The notes below the pieces were generated by a model. That model had not been told where the DNA came from. It made no database searches and worked only from the letters and a program-made list of their open reading frames with translations. 64,000 nucleotides of DNA from Rhabditophanes sp. KR3021. Its lineage: Eukaryota; Nematoda; Chromadorea; Rhabditida; Alloionematidae. Position 1 is the stretch's first letter. Every line of letters starts with the position of its first letter. Shown here in pieces: positions 24,382 to 34,468 of this stretch. The stretch is from assembly GCA_963281155.1 (NCBI GenBank), contig CAUJLY010000001.1, forward strand, positions 4,092,001 through 4,156,000, given 5' to 3'. A program made the translations under genes and the position numbers.

Positions 24382-24549
24382 TCACGGGCATTCTCTGGTG
24401 TCTGTTTTCAATACCGCCGGAACTACCTCATCCTGAAAATTGACGACGTGAATTACTCCCTCCAGCTTTTTGATGCTCCACTCCAGGTTCGTCATCTTCG
24501 TCAGCGCCGCATTAAATCAAAGACAAAACGAGTGTTCAAAGAAATGTAA
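24382..24549 (+). pseudogene. Short GC-richer coding fragment next to the tRNA
   Basis: An open frame of 55 codons without ATG, preceded by TGA, reads GVCFQYRRNYLILKIDDVNY and then a basic end RQRRIKSKTKRVFKEM before TAA. Base composition from about 24360 to 24510 is clearly more GC-rich than its surroundings. It could be the last exon of an unrecognised gene or a fragment inserted beside the tRNA gene. Family not recognised. Confidence 0.3.
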
Positions 24550-24796
24550 ATAATTTTAACAAAATAATGAGCATTAGGCTGAATGAGCTTACAACTCATT
24601 TTTAAATTGACTCAACATAAAATTATAATATTGTAAATCTGCATCTATTTAAATTATCGCGACCCCAACTTCGTATAGTAAATACAATTTTATAAATGGC
24701 AACAAAATATGAGTGATAAAGGTCATAATATTCATAAAACAATGGTACAAATGAAAAAATATAAAGTAGCAATTCATATAAAATTTTATCCTAAAA

Positions 24797-25130
24797 ATGG
24801 ATAGTCACATTCCAGACGTCTTATCAGGCCGTAAAATAAATTGGTGTCCGGGTGGAGAAGGTAATTTTAAACATATTGTGAAAAATATTATACTTTTATA
24901 AAGGTTATTTATCGTATTGCCCTCAACCAACAGACGCAGATGAATACAATTATTGTTGCACAATTTTTCGTGATGGCATTGATTTTCCGATTTGTTGCCG
25001 CTTCCCATTAAGTTCCGGTATTATCTATGCATTCGTGCTTGGTGCGCTTGTATTCCTTATATTTGCAACATTTTTATCCTGTTGGTGTTGTTATACATGC
25101 CCGCTATATAAAAGAAGGAAAAGAATATGA
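24797..25130 (+). CDS. Small cysteine-rich single-pass membrane protein (Shisa/CYYR1-like)
   Basis: Two exons, 24797-24860 and 24904-25130, separated by a 43-nt intron (GTAATT...ATAAAG), 96 aa. The ectodomain has CPGG, YCP, YCC and ICCRFP motifs, giving paired cysteines as in Shisa-like proteins. A TM helix of about 20 residues (IIYAFVLGALVFLIFATFLS) follows, then CWCCYTCPLYKRRKRI, a palmitoylation-prone basic tail. There is no obvious N-terminal signal peptide before the cysteines, so a type III arrangement is possible. A longer open frame at 25027-25215 is in another phase and is not the gene. Family name is inferred from cysteine pattern and topology only. Confidence 0.65.
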
Positions 25131-25172
25131 ATTTGACAATTTATTGAGAAGCAATATATATGATTCATATTA

Positions 25173-25682
25173 CTATACTGTAGTCGGTCTCGAAGAAAAA
25201 CTAAGTTTCATATAACAACATTCATTCTCTAATAAAGCGTCTTCAAATTTTTTCTCTCTCATTCTTTGATATCCTCTAATTAGCAGAACTGAAACTGTAC
25301 AAGATAGAGCAAATACCACACTGATAGTTATCAATTTGATTAAAAAGAACTTGTCATTGTCTAATAAATCGTTTAGTTCCATTACTGCCGCAAAGTAAAA
25401 CATCCAAATTGATAATAAAATAAAGGCAGTTATTATTTTTTGAACCACTTCGACTGCGATCAACGGAATCAGTAAATACTCATTTTTGTTTTTGATACCA
25501 AGCAGGTATAATATTGAGAGCAACAAATTTATACCAAATAAAACAGCAAACGGGATAAAATATAAGTCATATATGCTTTCAAGCATGCAAAGTAGCATGA
25601 GTAATGAATATACAATTATATACACTTTTGAAATATCTTGTACAAAAATGTTAGAAGTCACACGATTATCGGCTGTTAACAT
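25173..25682 (-). CDS. Four-TM membrane protein, unknown
   Basis: Single exon, 169 aa. Four hydrophobic helices: about residues 20-38 (VYIIVYSLLMLLCMLESIY), 42-62, 70-102 and 112-138. Both termini are probably cytoplasmic; the C-terminus has RGYQRMREKKFEDALLENE. Similar in size and topology to the gene at 59099-59879. No conserved motif recognised. Its stop is 43 nt from that of the convergent Shisa-like gene. Confidence 0.62.
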   Translation of the reverse strand: MLTADNRVTSNIFVQDISKVYIIVYSLLMLLCMLESIYDLYFIPFAVLFGINLLLSILYLLGIKNKNEYLLIPLIAVEVVQKIITAFILLSIWMFYFAAVMELNDLLDNDKFFLIKLITISVVFALSCTVSVLLIRGYQRMREKKFEDALLENECCYMKLSFSSRPTTV

Positions 25683-25909
25683 GATGAATAATGAGGGGGT
25701 AACAAAATATATTTAAAATGAATTGATCTTTATCAGTTTGGCAATTATTACTAGGGGTAGTGATCTGGCAAATATCTAAAGTAGTGGCGAGGTAATAAAT
25801 CAAAACTAGCAAGTGTCAAAATAAAGATAATTTTATTTAAAAAAGATGATTATAGAAACTAAAATACACACAAACTTATATATGTAAAGAAGCCATATTA
25901 TACTAAATG

Positions 25910-26785
25910 CTACTCGTACAAATCAGATTTTTTTAAAACTTTAATGGGAAAGTGATTGTCTTTTTGTTTTTTACAATTTCTCCAAAATTCTTCCAACGAC
26001 GATTTGTTTGTTAGAAAATAAAACATTTTTAAAAAATTCTCCTTTTCCACGATAGTCGCTTTTTCAAAAGAAGGTGGTGGATGATGAATAAAATCACTTG
26101 TTCTAGGAGCCGACAGTCCCATCACATGCATGCCTACATCACTCTGGGATATTTTATACGTTTTCGCCAAATTTTTCAAACTTTCACCAATTTTCGTTAA
26201 AGAAATAACTTTTCCAACCTCTACCTCTGACAAGAGGGCTTTTACATTCTTATGACAAAGATCGTTCTTACTGGTGTCTTTTTTCTTTTTTCGAACAGGA
26301 AAACAGTACTCAGAGTCACTATTACTTGACGATTTAGAAGATGAAGTTTTCCTTTTTAAAAATTCTTCATTCATTACAAGGATATTATTATCTTTAGCTG
26401 TAGGAGTTTCATCAGACTGGTCGTTGTCAGAAGTTACTATGGAACTAAAATCATTTTCTACACTTATTTCTCTTGATTGTTCTTGAAGTTGGCCAATTGT
26501 TAAATTTGTCTGCAATATTTCGTTCAAAAGAGTATCCTTTTCAGCTAAAAAATTGTTTTTTATACCTTGAAATTCAAGTAGTTTTTCTTTAATCTCGTTT
26601 TCCTTTGCATACATTGAAATTTCAAGTTCTCTGATTTCATTTCGCAATGACTCATTTAAATTGGCAATCATACTGGTAGCTGTTGTTTTTTTATTTTGAT
26701 CTAGAAAAATATGAACATAATTATCATCCTTTTCAATAATATGCAACAACTTACTTTCACTAAGGATAACCATTTTTGTGTTCAT
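25910..26785 (-). CDS. Coiled-coil nuclear-type protein, unknown
   Basis: Single exon, 291 aa. Residues about 42-105 form a predicted coiled coil (NESLRNEIRELEISMYAKEN and following). A Ser-rich acidic segment (SSSKSSSNSDSEY) precedes a basic cluster PVRKKKKDTSK that could be a nuclear localisation signal. The C-terminal third, with VISLTKIGESLKNLAKTYKI and an end FWRNCKKQKDNHFPIKVLKK, looks globular and helical. I do not recognise it. Intact over 875 nt in AT-rich DNA, so a real gene is likely. Confidence 0.6.
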   Translation of the reverse strand: MNTKMVILSESKLLHIIEKDDNYVHIFLDQNKKTTATSMIANLNESLRNEIRELEISMYAKENEIKEKLLEFQGIKNNFLAEKDTLLNEILQTNLTIGQLQEQSREISVENDFSSIVTSDNDQSDETPTAKDNNILVMNEEFLKRKTSSSKSSSNSDSEYCFPVRKKKKDTSKNDLCHKNVKALLSEVEVGKVISLTKIGESLKNLAKTYKISQSDVGMHVMGLSAPRTSDFIHHPPPSFEKATIVEKENFLKMFYFLTNKSSLEEFWRNCKKQKDNHFPIKVLKKSDLYE

Positions 26786-27265
26786 ATTACAATTAATGCA
26801 TCTGCAGCCACTATTAACTAAATTTAAATATTTGATTTTATGTTATTCGACCTAAAACACATGATAGCATTCTATATGATATTAATTAAAATTAACATTT
26901 TTTCATATTATTTCGAAAGACACGTAATAGAAAAAAACGTAGAATAAGCGACATTCTGTTAAATTTGTTTTTCCAAATCTTAATAAGCTAAATAATACAA
27001 AAATAAAACTTAATATTTCAATTACAAAAGCACATGGTTAATTAAAACACTTATCTTATTAATTACTCAGAAATTTGAAAAAATGACTTTTTATTGCATG
27101 CATCAAAATATAATTCATTTTTAAACATTAGAACTGGAAAACGATGACTATTATAACTTTGGCTTAAAAAATTAATCTCATCGCGACAAAATTGGAACTA
27201 TATAGCTTTGTAAGCATACGATTGTAATTTTTTTAAATAAAATATACATTCTTAAAGTACTAAAA
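26786..27265. other. Divergent intergenic region
   Basis: Shared upstream region of the coiled-coil gene and PIG-M. No ORF or RNA gene seen. Confidence 0.5.
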
Positions 27266-28595
27266 ATGATTATAATAAGTGAAAAGACGTCCAAATTATT
27301 TACATTAAAGAATATTTTAACTACCGGCACTGCTTTACGCATATTTCTTATATTGTATTCAAAGATACACGACCATTTATTTCAAGTAAGTATATATTTT
27401 GTAAAATTAATGATAAAGAATAAAATTATTTAGTTAAAATATACAGACAAGGATTATTTTGTGTTTACTGACGCTTCCCAACATGTCGCAAATGGCAATT
27501 CTCCCTTTCTAAGAACAACGTATCGATACACACCTGCACTGGCTTGGTTACTTATACCAACAACAATATTTCCAATATTCGGAAAACTTGTTTTTGCCTT
27601 CACTGACATTTTCCTAGCCTGGATTTTATACAAAATCGCAAGTCATAAACATTTATGGACTGACAATGAGGAACGGAATTTTCTATTTTTTTTGTGTATT
27701 GGATGGGTCTTCAATCCCCTTTCCTTTATAATTTCAAGTCGCGGAAATGCAGATGCGATTGTTTGCTTGGCAGTGATGTTAACACTGTACTTCCTTCAAA
27801 CCGACAGGTGGATTTTATCTGCCATATGTTTGGGGGCTTTTGCAATACATGTCAAAATATACCCAATCATTTATTTACCTTCAATTTACTTGTACATATG
27901 TAGAAAGACTAAAGGGCCATTCAGTATTTGGAATTTTTCAGATTGGGGTTTGAATGTGAAAGGGTTTGCATACGTTACATTCACTTTGTCTTTATTCACA
28001 GGCACAATCTTCTTCTGGTATAATTTTTACGGCCAATTATTTCTAAAGGAATACTTACTTTATCACATTACCCGTGTTGACACAACTCACAACTTCTCAC
28101 CTTATTATCTTTCATTATATCAATCTATGAATTTGCCTGAAACATCCAAGTTGGTTGGTCTTTTTGCATTCATTCCGCAAGTATTTTGTATTGCTTTATT
28201 TGGATTGAAGTTCCATAATGACCTTCCATTTTGCTGGTTGCTGACAACAATTTCATTTGTAGCCTTAAATAAGGTTTGTACATCACAATACTTTCTTTGG
28301 TATATTTGCTTTATACCTCTGATATCTTCATCAGTCTATGTAAGTTCTTTATTCTTGAAATAAAAAATAGTAATGTTTTTAGATGTCTAAAACTAAAGCA
28401 GGTATTCTGTTTGTTTTGTGGCTAGTTGGACAAGGCTTGTGGATGCTTCCTGCTTATTTTTTTGAATTTCAAGGTTACAATACACATATCTACATGTGGC
28501 TTGCTTCTCTTATCTTTTTGTCAATTAATTTTTATGTTATGGGATCTCTGATGAAAGGATACAAAGACATGAATGCTTTAAAAAAAGACTTGTAA
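27266..28595 (+). CDS. pigm: PIG-M, GPI alpha-1,4-mannosyltransferase 1
   Basis: Adds the first mannose to GlcN-PI from dolichol-P-mannose in the ER lumen during GPI anchor synthesis. Three exons, 27266-27385, 27434-28339 and 28383-28595, 412 aa, close to the family size. After the first helix the luminal YTDKDYFVFTDASQHV holds the DxD motif (D-K-D here, D-I-D in human) required for activity. SPFLRTTYRYTPALAWLL, NPLSFIISSRGNAD and the C-terminal EFQGYNTHIYMWLA are all family blocks. About 8-10 hydrophobic helices. The start precedes the first helix without an alternative ATG. DPH5 begins 106 nt downstream on the same strand, so the two may be co-transcribed. Confidence 0.95.
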
Positions 28596-28701
28596 ATAAA
28601 TAGATACATTTTTTAAATTGAACAATATTATTGGATGTCCAATCACTTACTTGAACTCATTATGTATTATCTTATTTTATTGACCATAATCATACTTTAG
28701 A
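28596..28701 (+). promoter_or_regulatory. Intercistronic spacer with SL acceptor-like site
   Basis: 106 nt separate the PIG-M stop from the DPH5 ATG. The spacer ends CATACTTTAG (28691-28700) with the AG one base before the ATG, like the 3' splice sites found in this window. This is the geometry of nematode operons, where a spliced leader is added to the downstream message. Confidence 0.6.
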
Positions 28702-29572
28702 ATGGTATTTTATTTGGTAGGATTAGGTCTAGGAACAGTTGAAGATGTCACTGTAAAAGGACAAAGAATTGTTAAAGCTTGTGATAAAGTATTTCTGGAA
28801 AGTTACACTTCAATTTTAAGTAGTGGGTTGTCACCAAAAGCGCTTGAAGAATTCTATGAGCGTAAAATTATTCCTGCTGATCGTGAAATGGTCGAAAGTG
28901 GCTCAGATGAAATTTTGAGTGATGCAAAAGATAAGGATGTTGCCTTGTTAGTTGTTGGAGATCCATTCGGAGCAACTACTCATTCGGACATTTATCTGCG
29001 TGCCGTGGAATTAGGAATTACTGTCAAGGTAATTCATAATGCTTCCATCATGAATGCCGTTGGTTGCACCGGCCTTCAACTTTACAATTTCGGTGAAACT
29101 GTTTCATTTTGTTTCTGGACTGAAACATCCAAACCGATTTCCTACTTTGATAAGGTTATCTTGAACTTAGAAAGAAATCAACATACATTATGCCTTTTGG
29201 ATATTAAGACAAACGAAATTAACCTTGAGCAGATGATGAAAGGCAAATTGGTTAGAAACCCACCACAATACATGACAGCCAGTGAAGCTTCCAGTCAAAT
29301 CCTCGAAGCTTATCCATTACTCAGAGAAAGAGATACCCAAAATTGTAAGTAGATTTGTTTAGAATATCATTTATACTCATTTAGTGCTAACTCCTGAAAC
29401 GATGATTGTCGCTATTGCTCGTCTAGGATGGGATGATCAAAAGATCGTGTATGCTTCTGTTAAAGAATTGGCGCAAATTGATATGGGAGCTCCTCTCCAT
29501 TCTGTTATCATTCCATCGCCTGAAACACATCCAATGGAATTGGAAATGTTGGAATTGTTCCGCCACAAGTAG
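28702..29572 (+). CDS. dph-5: DPH5, diphthine synthase
   Basis: SAM-dependent methyltransferase of the diphthamide pathway, acting on the modified histidine of eEF2. Two exons, 28702-29344 and 29385-29572, 276 aa, the normal length. The N-terminus MVFYLVGLGLGTVEDVTVKG is the SAM/phosphate-binding start of the tetrapyrrole-methylase fold. LLVVGDPFGATTHSDIYLRA and KVIHNASIMNAVGCTGLQLY are diagnostic. The C-terminal exon supplies IVAIARLGWDDQKIVYASVK and HSVIIPSPETHPMELEML. The splice joins T to TG inside a Leu codon. Probable second gene of a PIG-M/DPH5(/VPS15) cluster. Confidence 0.97.
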
Positions 29573-29915
29573 GCAATCTGTTCTTGTGCTAAATAATTGT
29601 TGAGTTTTGTTGGTCATTTTTATTTAACTAAACAATTGTTTAAATATTTTAGTTAATTGTTATTTGTTTTCGATATAAATAAAATGCTTATACATCCAAT
29701 TCTTATTACTATATTTATTTGATAACTTGTACTGTGATAGTAAGAAACCGTATTGCGACATTTGATCCGAAGTAACATTTATCCAAATAAGTCCACATGA
29801 GAATATAGTCAACAAAAACGCAACTTTTATCAGGATTGACATCAGTAAACAAATGTCAACGCAATTGTTTTTATAATCAATTTTACTATATTTTAGTTTG
29901 TAAATTGACAGTAGA
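29573..29915 (+). other. Spacer between DPH5 and VPS15
   Basis: 343 nt on the same strand. Holds the DPH5 3' UTR (AATAAA near 29678) and acceptor-like TATATTTTAG (29887-29896) and ACAGTAG just before the VPS15 ATG. It may be an operon spacer or an independent promoter. Confidence 0.45.
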
Positions 29916-32900
29916 ATGGGGTCCGTTATATCTGCACCTCAACCAAATCAAGTAATTCCAATAGAAACGTATCTTGCTAATGATGTTGACAAAGGCCATA
30001 TTTATAGGTAATTAAATCTAATGTTTTTGTAACTATTTGTTTTAGTCTTGGGAGCACACGCTTTATGAAAGTGGCCCGAGCGGATTACAACAAGGTGCCT
30101 AAAGTCGTCAAGATATTTACTATTGCAGATAACAAATTAGACATTGATCGTTTCCGTTCTCAAATCTTAAGCATCCGTCATAATTTGCAAGGAGCCTCCA
30201 ATTGTTTACCTTTTCACGATGTAAAAATCTTCCCAAATAAGTATGTTGAAATAAAAAGACCATTCATTAAAGAATCTTTGTATGAAAGATTGTCGATGAG
30301 GCCATTTTTAATGGAAGTTGAAAAGAAATGGATTGCATACCAATTACTAAAAGCTCTGAAGCAAATGAAAGATGCTGGAGTGTGCCATGGTGACATTAAA
30401 TCTCAAAACATACTTGTTTCGTCTAGCTTATGGGTTCACGTTACTGATTTTGCATCGTACAAGCCAAGTCACCTTCCAATGGGTAATCCAACATTTTATA
30501 ATTTCTTTTATGATATATCGCGAAGAAAAAGTTGTTATATAGCTCCAGAAAGATTTAAAGAAGATCTAGACATATCCAAAAACGGGGAGTCTATTACTTT
30601 CGTTGAAAGTTTAAATCACAGTATGGATGTGTTTTCAATAGGATGTGTTCTGATAGAATTATTTACAGATGGCCAAATTCCTTTTACTATTTTCCAATTA
30701 ATTGAATATGCCAAAACTGATATCACTTCAAATGATCTCAAACACAATTACGAGCATTTGATGGAATATGTGCCCAGCATAATTCAGCCTCTGATTCTTT
30801 CAATGATTAAGAAAGATCCCGTTGAAAGATTAAATTATGTTGATGCCGTAAAATCAACGTTTCCGGAAATGTTCGACGAGTTGTATTCGTTCTACAACAA
30901 TTTGTCTCCTAAATCATTGAGTAACGAGTCTAGTTTTGGATTTTCTGCCTTAACCAAAATGACAAGCAATGGCGGAAAAGTTGTTTTGGATAATGATTAC
31001 ATAATATCAATGACACTATTTAATAATGACAAATTCATTTATGCCGAAGAAGACGAACGTTCAGATAAGCGATCACCGTGGCCAATGCTTAAGCGGAAAC
31101 TACAAGCTGATACCAATCAGTGCGTTGTTATACTAATCTCTCTAATTAATACGAAGCTACGGGTATTAAGAAACACACACGCAAAAACGGAAACGCTAAA
31201 ATTTTACAAGCAGTTGGCTCCATTCTCAACACCTCTAGTAATAATTGATAGAATGCTTCCTTACGTCACACATATGCTTAATGATAAAATACCAGCCGTC
31301 AGATGCCAAGCTTTTCTGATAATGATTTTTTTGCTTGACTCGATAAACTATGTACCACAAAGTGAATATAGAATATTTCCAGACTATGTATTTCGTGAAA
31401 TTGATAAATTAGTAAAAGATCCATCTGCATTGGTAAAAATGAGTGTGGCTTCAAATCTCGGATTAATTGCTAAGACAGCACTGAGATTTTTAGAAAATTC
31501 TGATGTAAATATTCCGGATAAAGATATTTCTCAAAATGATTCTGTCGAAGGGGATAAAGATAACAAAATGGAGGTTGAAAGAGATGACCTGCAGAAATAT
31601 ATTATCAACAAATTTTCGGAAATGTCCGCAATTGATTGTACAAGTAGTTGTCTAATTCAATCAGAAAATCTGACTCTGCTATGTGATTTCTTTCGTTGCC
31701 CACATAAAATTAATGAAATCTTTAGTCATATGGCAATTTTTCTGAATAACAAAGATACTTGGAGAATAAGATCGCAATTTTTTTATGTCAGCACAACTAT
31801 GATTCTTTCATTCGACAGCAAAGTTACTCAATTTTTGAAAAGTTTGTTGATTCTCACTGGTCTTATTAATAGTGACGAGTTTGTAATACATGCCAGTTTA
31901 GTTTGTTTTCAAAAGTTAATTGAAAATGACCGCATTACCCAAAAGTATATACTTGATTTATTGAAGGCTTCGGCCCCATTTCTGGTCCATCCAAATACGT
32001 GGCTTCAAGCTGCAGTAATCAAAATTTTGTGCATCCTTGATCGAAAATTTACCAATGTTGATTTACTTTGCTTTGTGTCACCAATCATAGAACCATTCAT
32101 CAAACAGTTTATGTATCGATACAATGATTCATTTGTCATTGCAAACAACTTGGCAACGCCAATACCAAGAGTTATTTGGGATACTTTAGCTAGATCTAAA
32201 CATTGTCTTGCATTTTTCAATTTTCTAATGGTATCAAAATCAAGTGAAAAAAGCAGTAAAATACCTAGTCTACAGGATGAGTCGCTACTGAGTGAAGATT
32301 GCAGGCTGTTCATTAAGAAATTACACGGGATTGGCTTTGGAAGTGACAATGGAGAGTTAGGACGCTTGCTCACATCTTTCAATTCAATTTTACCAGCCAT
32401 TTCTCAAGTCAAACTAAATGAAGAAAATGATCAAAAGAAGTTTACGGCGACACCTCAGTTCGTTGACTTAAATGAAATGATGACGCGGTGCATAATTCAC
32501 CTTGAGACACTCAATTTATCAGATGGAAATATAACCACAATCCAAGACCCAAAATCAACCCAATATTTTGATAAAGGGATTGAAGCAAGAAACATAAAAA
32601 ATCTTAGTCTGGACATCGATCATCCAAGTTACACATCGGGCTTTGAAGCAAATGAAGGTATGAATACCAACAAAGATTACATTAAAGGGAGCTTTAAGAA
32701 AATGCTTGATCATGAGCAGGATCGATACCGGTCGAGTACAATTGGAAAGTCAACAAGAAATACTAAACTAGGAACAAATTCTGATCATCCAAATTGTTAC
32801 AAGAAATACAATAAACCAAGATTAACGTTGTTAACAGACATCCATGAGCATTCATCTAGGATCACCAAATTAGCAATGCAAAGAAATGGGGAATTTTTCG

Positions 32901-34057
32901 CATCATCAACAAGTAATGGCGAGATCAAATTATGGTCTACTTGTTCACTGAAGAATTCTCAAGACGTTCTAATCACTTCCGAGGCAACAAGAAAAATTGA
33001 TCAAGCAAAAGTAAACTGCATTCAATTTGCTACCAATCAGGATTGTAATATTGCCTTGGCTACAGATGATGGTCGTTTTGACATTTGTGATCCTCATCGA
33101 TCAAACAGATTAAGAAAAATTAACTTTGACTTTGAAAATCAAGGGCCAATTGTTGATATGTATGGCTCAAATAGTTTGATTTATGCAATTACCCATCACA
33201 GTTATGCGAATATTTTTGATTTACGATCCAACTCAAAATGTAATGGGTCAGAAGCTGTATGGTCAACTTACAATAACGGGCTCCTAACTTCGTTAGCAGT
33301 TGATCCTGTCAACGAGAACTGGATGGCAGCAACAGGTCCCATTCAAAATTGTAAAATTACTATATGGGATGTTAGATTTCAAATGAAGATACTTCATTGC
33401 AGAAATAGTGTCGACAAGCAATATATTAAAATTTGGCCCCATGTAAGAAGCGGACAGTGCAAAGAAATTTGGGCTTCGCATATAGCAAACTTAAGCTGTG
33501 ATTTGTACCCATTGGATTCTGTTGCATCCGAACTAGAAGAATCCGGATTGTTTATTAATCCATCAGATACCATTACAGTTAATACTGGAGACTCAAAAGT
33601 TTTAAAAAAAGATGTGCGAAAAAATTCATCTATTAGTGCCATGGCATCTTGCCCGATAACAGGTCAAATATTTACAGGTGATTGCTCGGGAGCTATCAGA
33701 TACTGGGATACGAGCGTCCCTGCCAGATGTGGGTATATGAATGGGCCTTTGAAAGAAATAGTTGAAAATGGAAATTATGAGCTAAAATATGATAACGTTA
33801 TTAAAGATTCAACTTCCAAAGTTTGTCATATTGCTACTGAAAAGTGGAGACATGTCTCTGATAATTATGACGATTTGTTCCCAAGAAAGAGTTATAGCGT
33901 AAGTTCTATTTTATTTTTTACATATTTTGATTATTCCCTTTAGATTAAAAATTATCACCAAAGTGATATTACCGACATGTTAACTGTTCCTAAATCAAAT
34001 TTGATGATTACTAGCGATACTGATGGAATTTTAAAAACTTGGAAAATAAGTATTTAA
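29916..34057 (+). CDS. vps-15: VPS15/PIK3R4, regulatory pseudokinase of the Vps34 complex
   Basis: Scaffold and activator of the class III PI3-kinase in autophagy and endosomal sorting. Three exons, 29916-30007, 30046-33898 and 33944-34057, 1352 aa, matching human (1358). MGSVISAP offers the N-myristoylation site. LGSTRFMKVARADYNKVPKV replaces a normal glycine loop. The catalytic loop is VCHGDIKSQN and the DFG is DFA, as in other Vps15 proteins. SRRKSCYIAPERF follows. HEAT repeats span about residues 390-700 (for example IPAVRCQAFLIMIFLL and SALVKMSVASNLGLI). The C-terminal 420 residues are WD40 repeats (GEIKLWS, KITIWDV, GAIRYWD, GILKTWK). The last 37 codons are in a separate exon. Confidence 0.97.
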
Positions 34058-34468
34058 ATTTGTTATTAGTCAAAAAATTCTATTACATTGCCTATATAGG
34101 TTTACACATTTGAACAAGTATTCTATTTATAAATTATTGTTTGATTTTGTCTTATTAAACCTTAGATTTAATAAGCATTACGAAATAAATTGTTATCCCT
34201 ACAATTATTTTGAAGTACACATATCGAAGATAAATGTGTTGAGTGCGATAAATACTTAATACAATATGTTTTAACGATAATTATTTTTATTAATCTGTGA
34301 AAGCATTTGTAAATATTGGTCTGATTTGTTTATTATAAACTCCAAAATAACATACAAGACTAACAATGGACACTATATTTAGCTAACAATATTTTATCAA
34401 AAATAGAAATGCCCTAATTGATGACTATAGTAATGATTTATACCTCTTCTTGAAGATACTTAATTGCT
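34058..34468. other. Convergent intergenic region
   Basis: 3' UTRs of VPS15 (plus) and TOM40 (minus), AT-rich. No further gene seen. Confidence 0.55.

Noticed and set aside
25027..25215. 62-codon plus-strand ORF
   Set aside because: It is the wrong phase of the Shisa-like gene; the spliced frame carries the cysteine motifs and TM helix.
32005..32400. 131-codon minus-strand ORF inside VPS15
   Set aside because: Antisense of HEAT-repeat coding sequence; no independent evidence.
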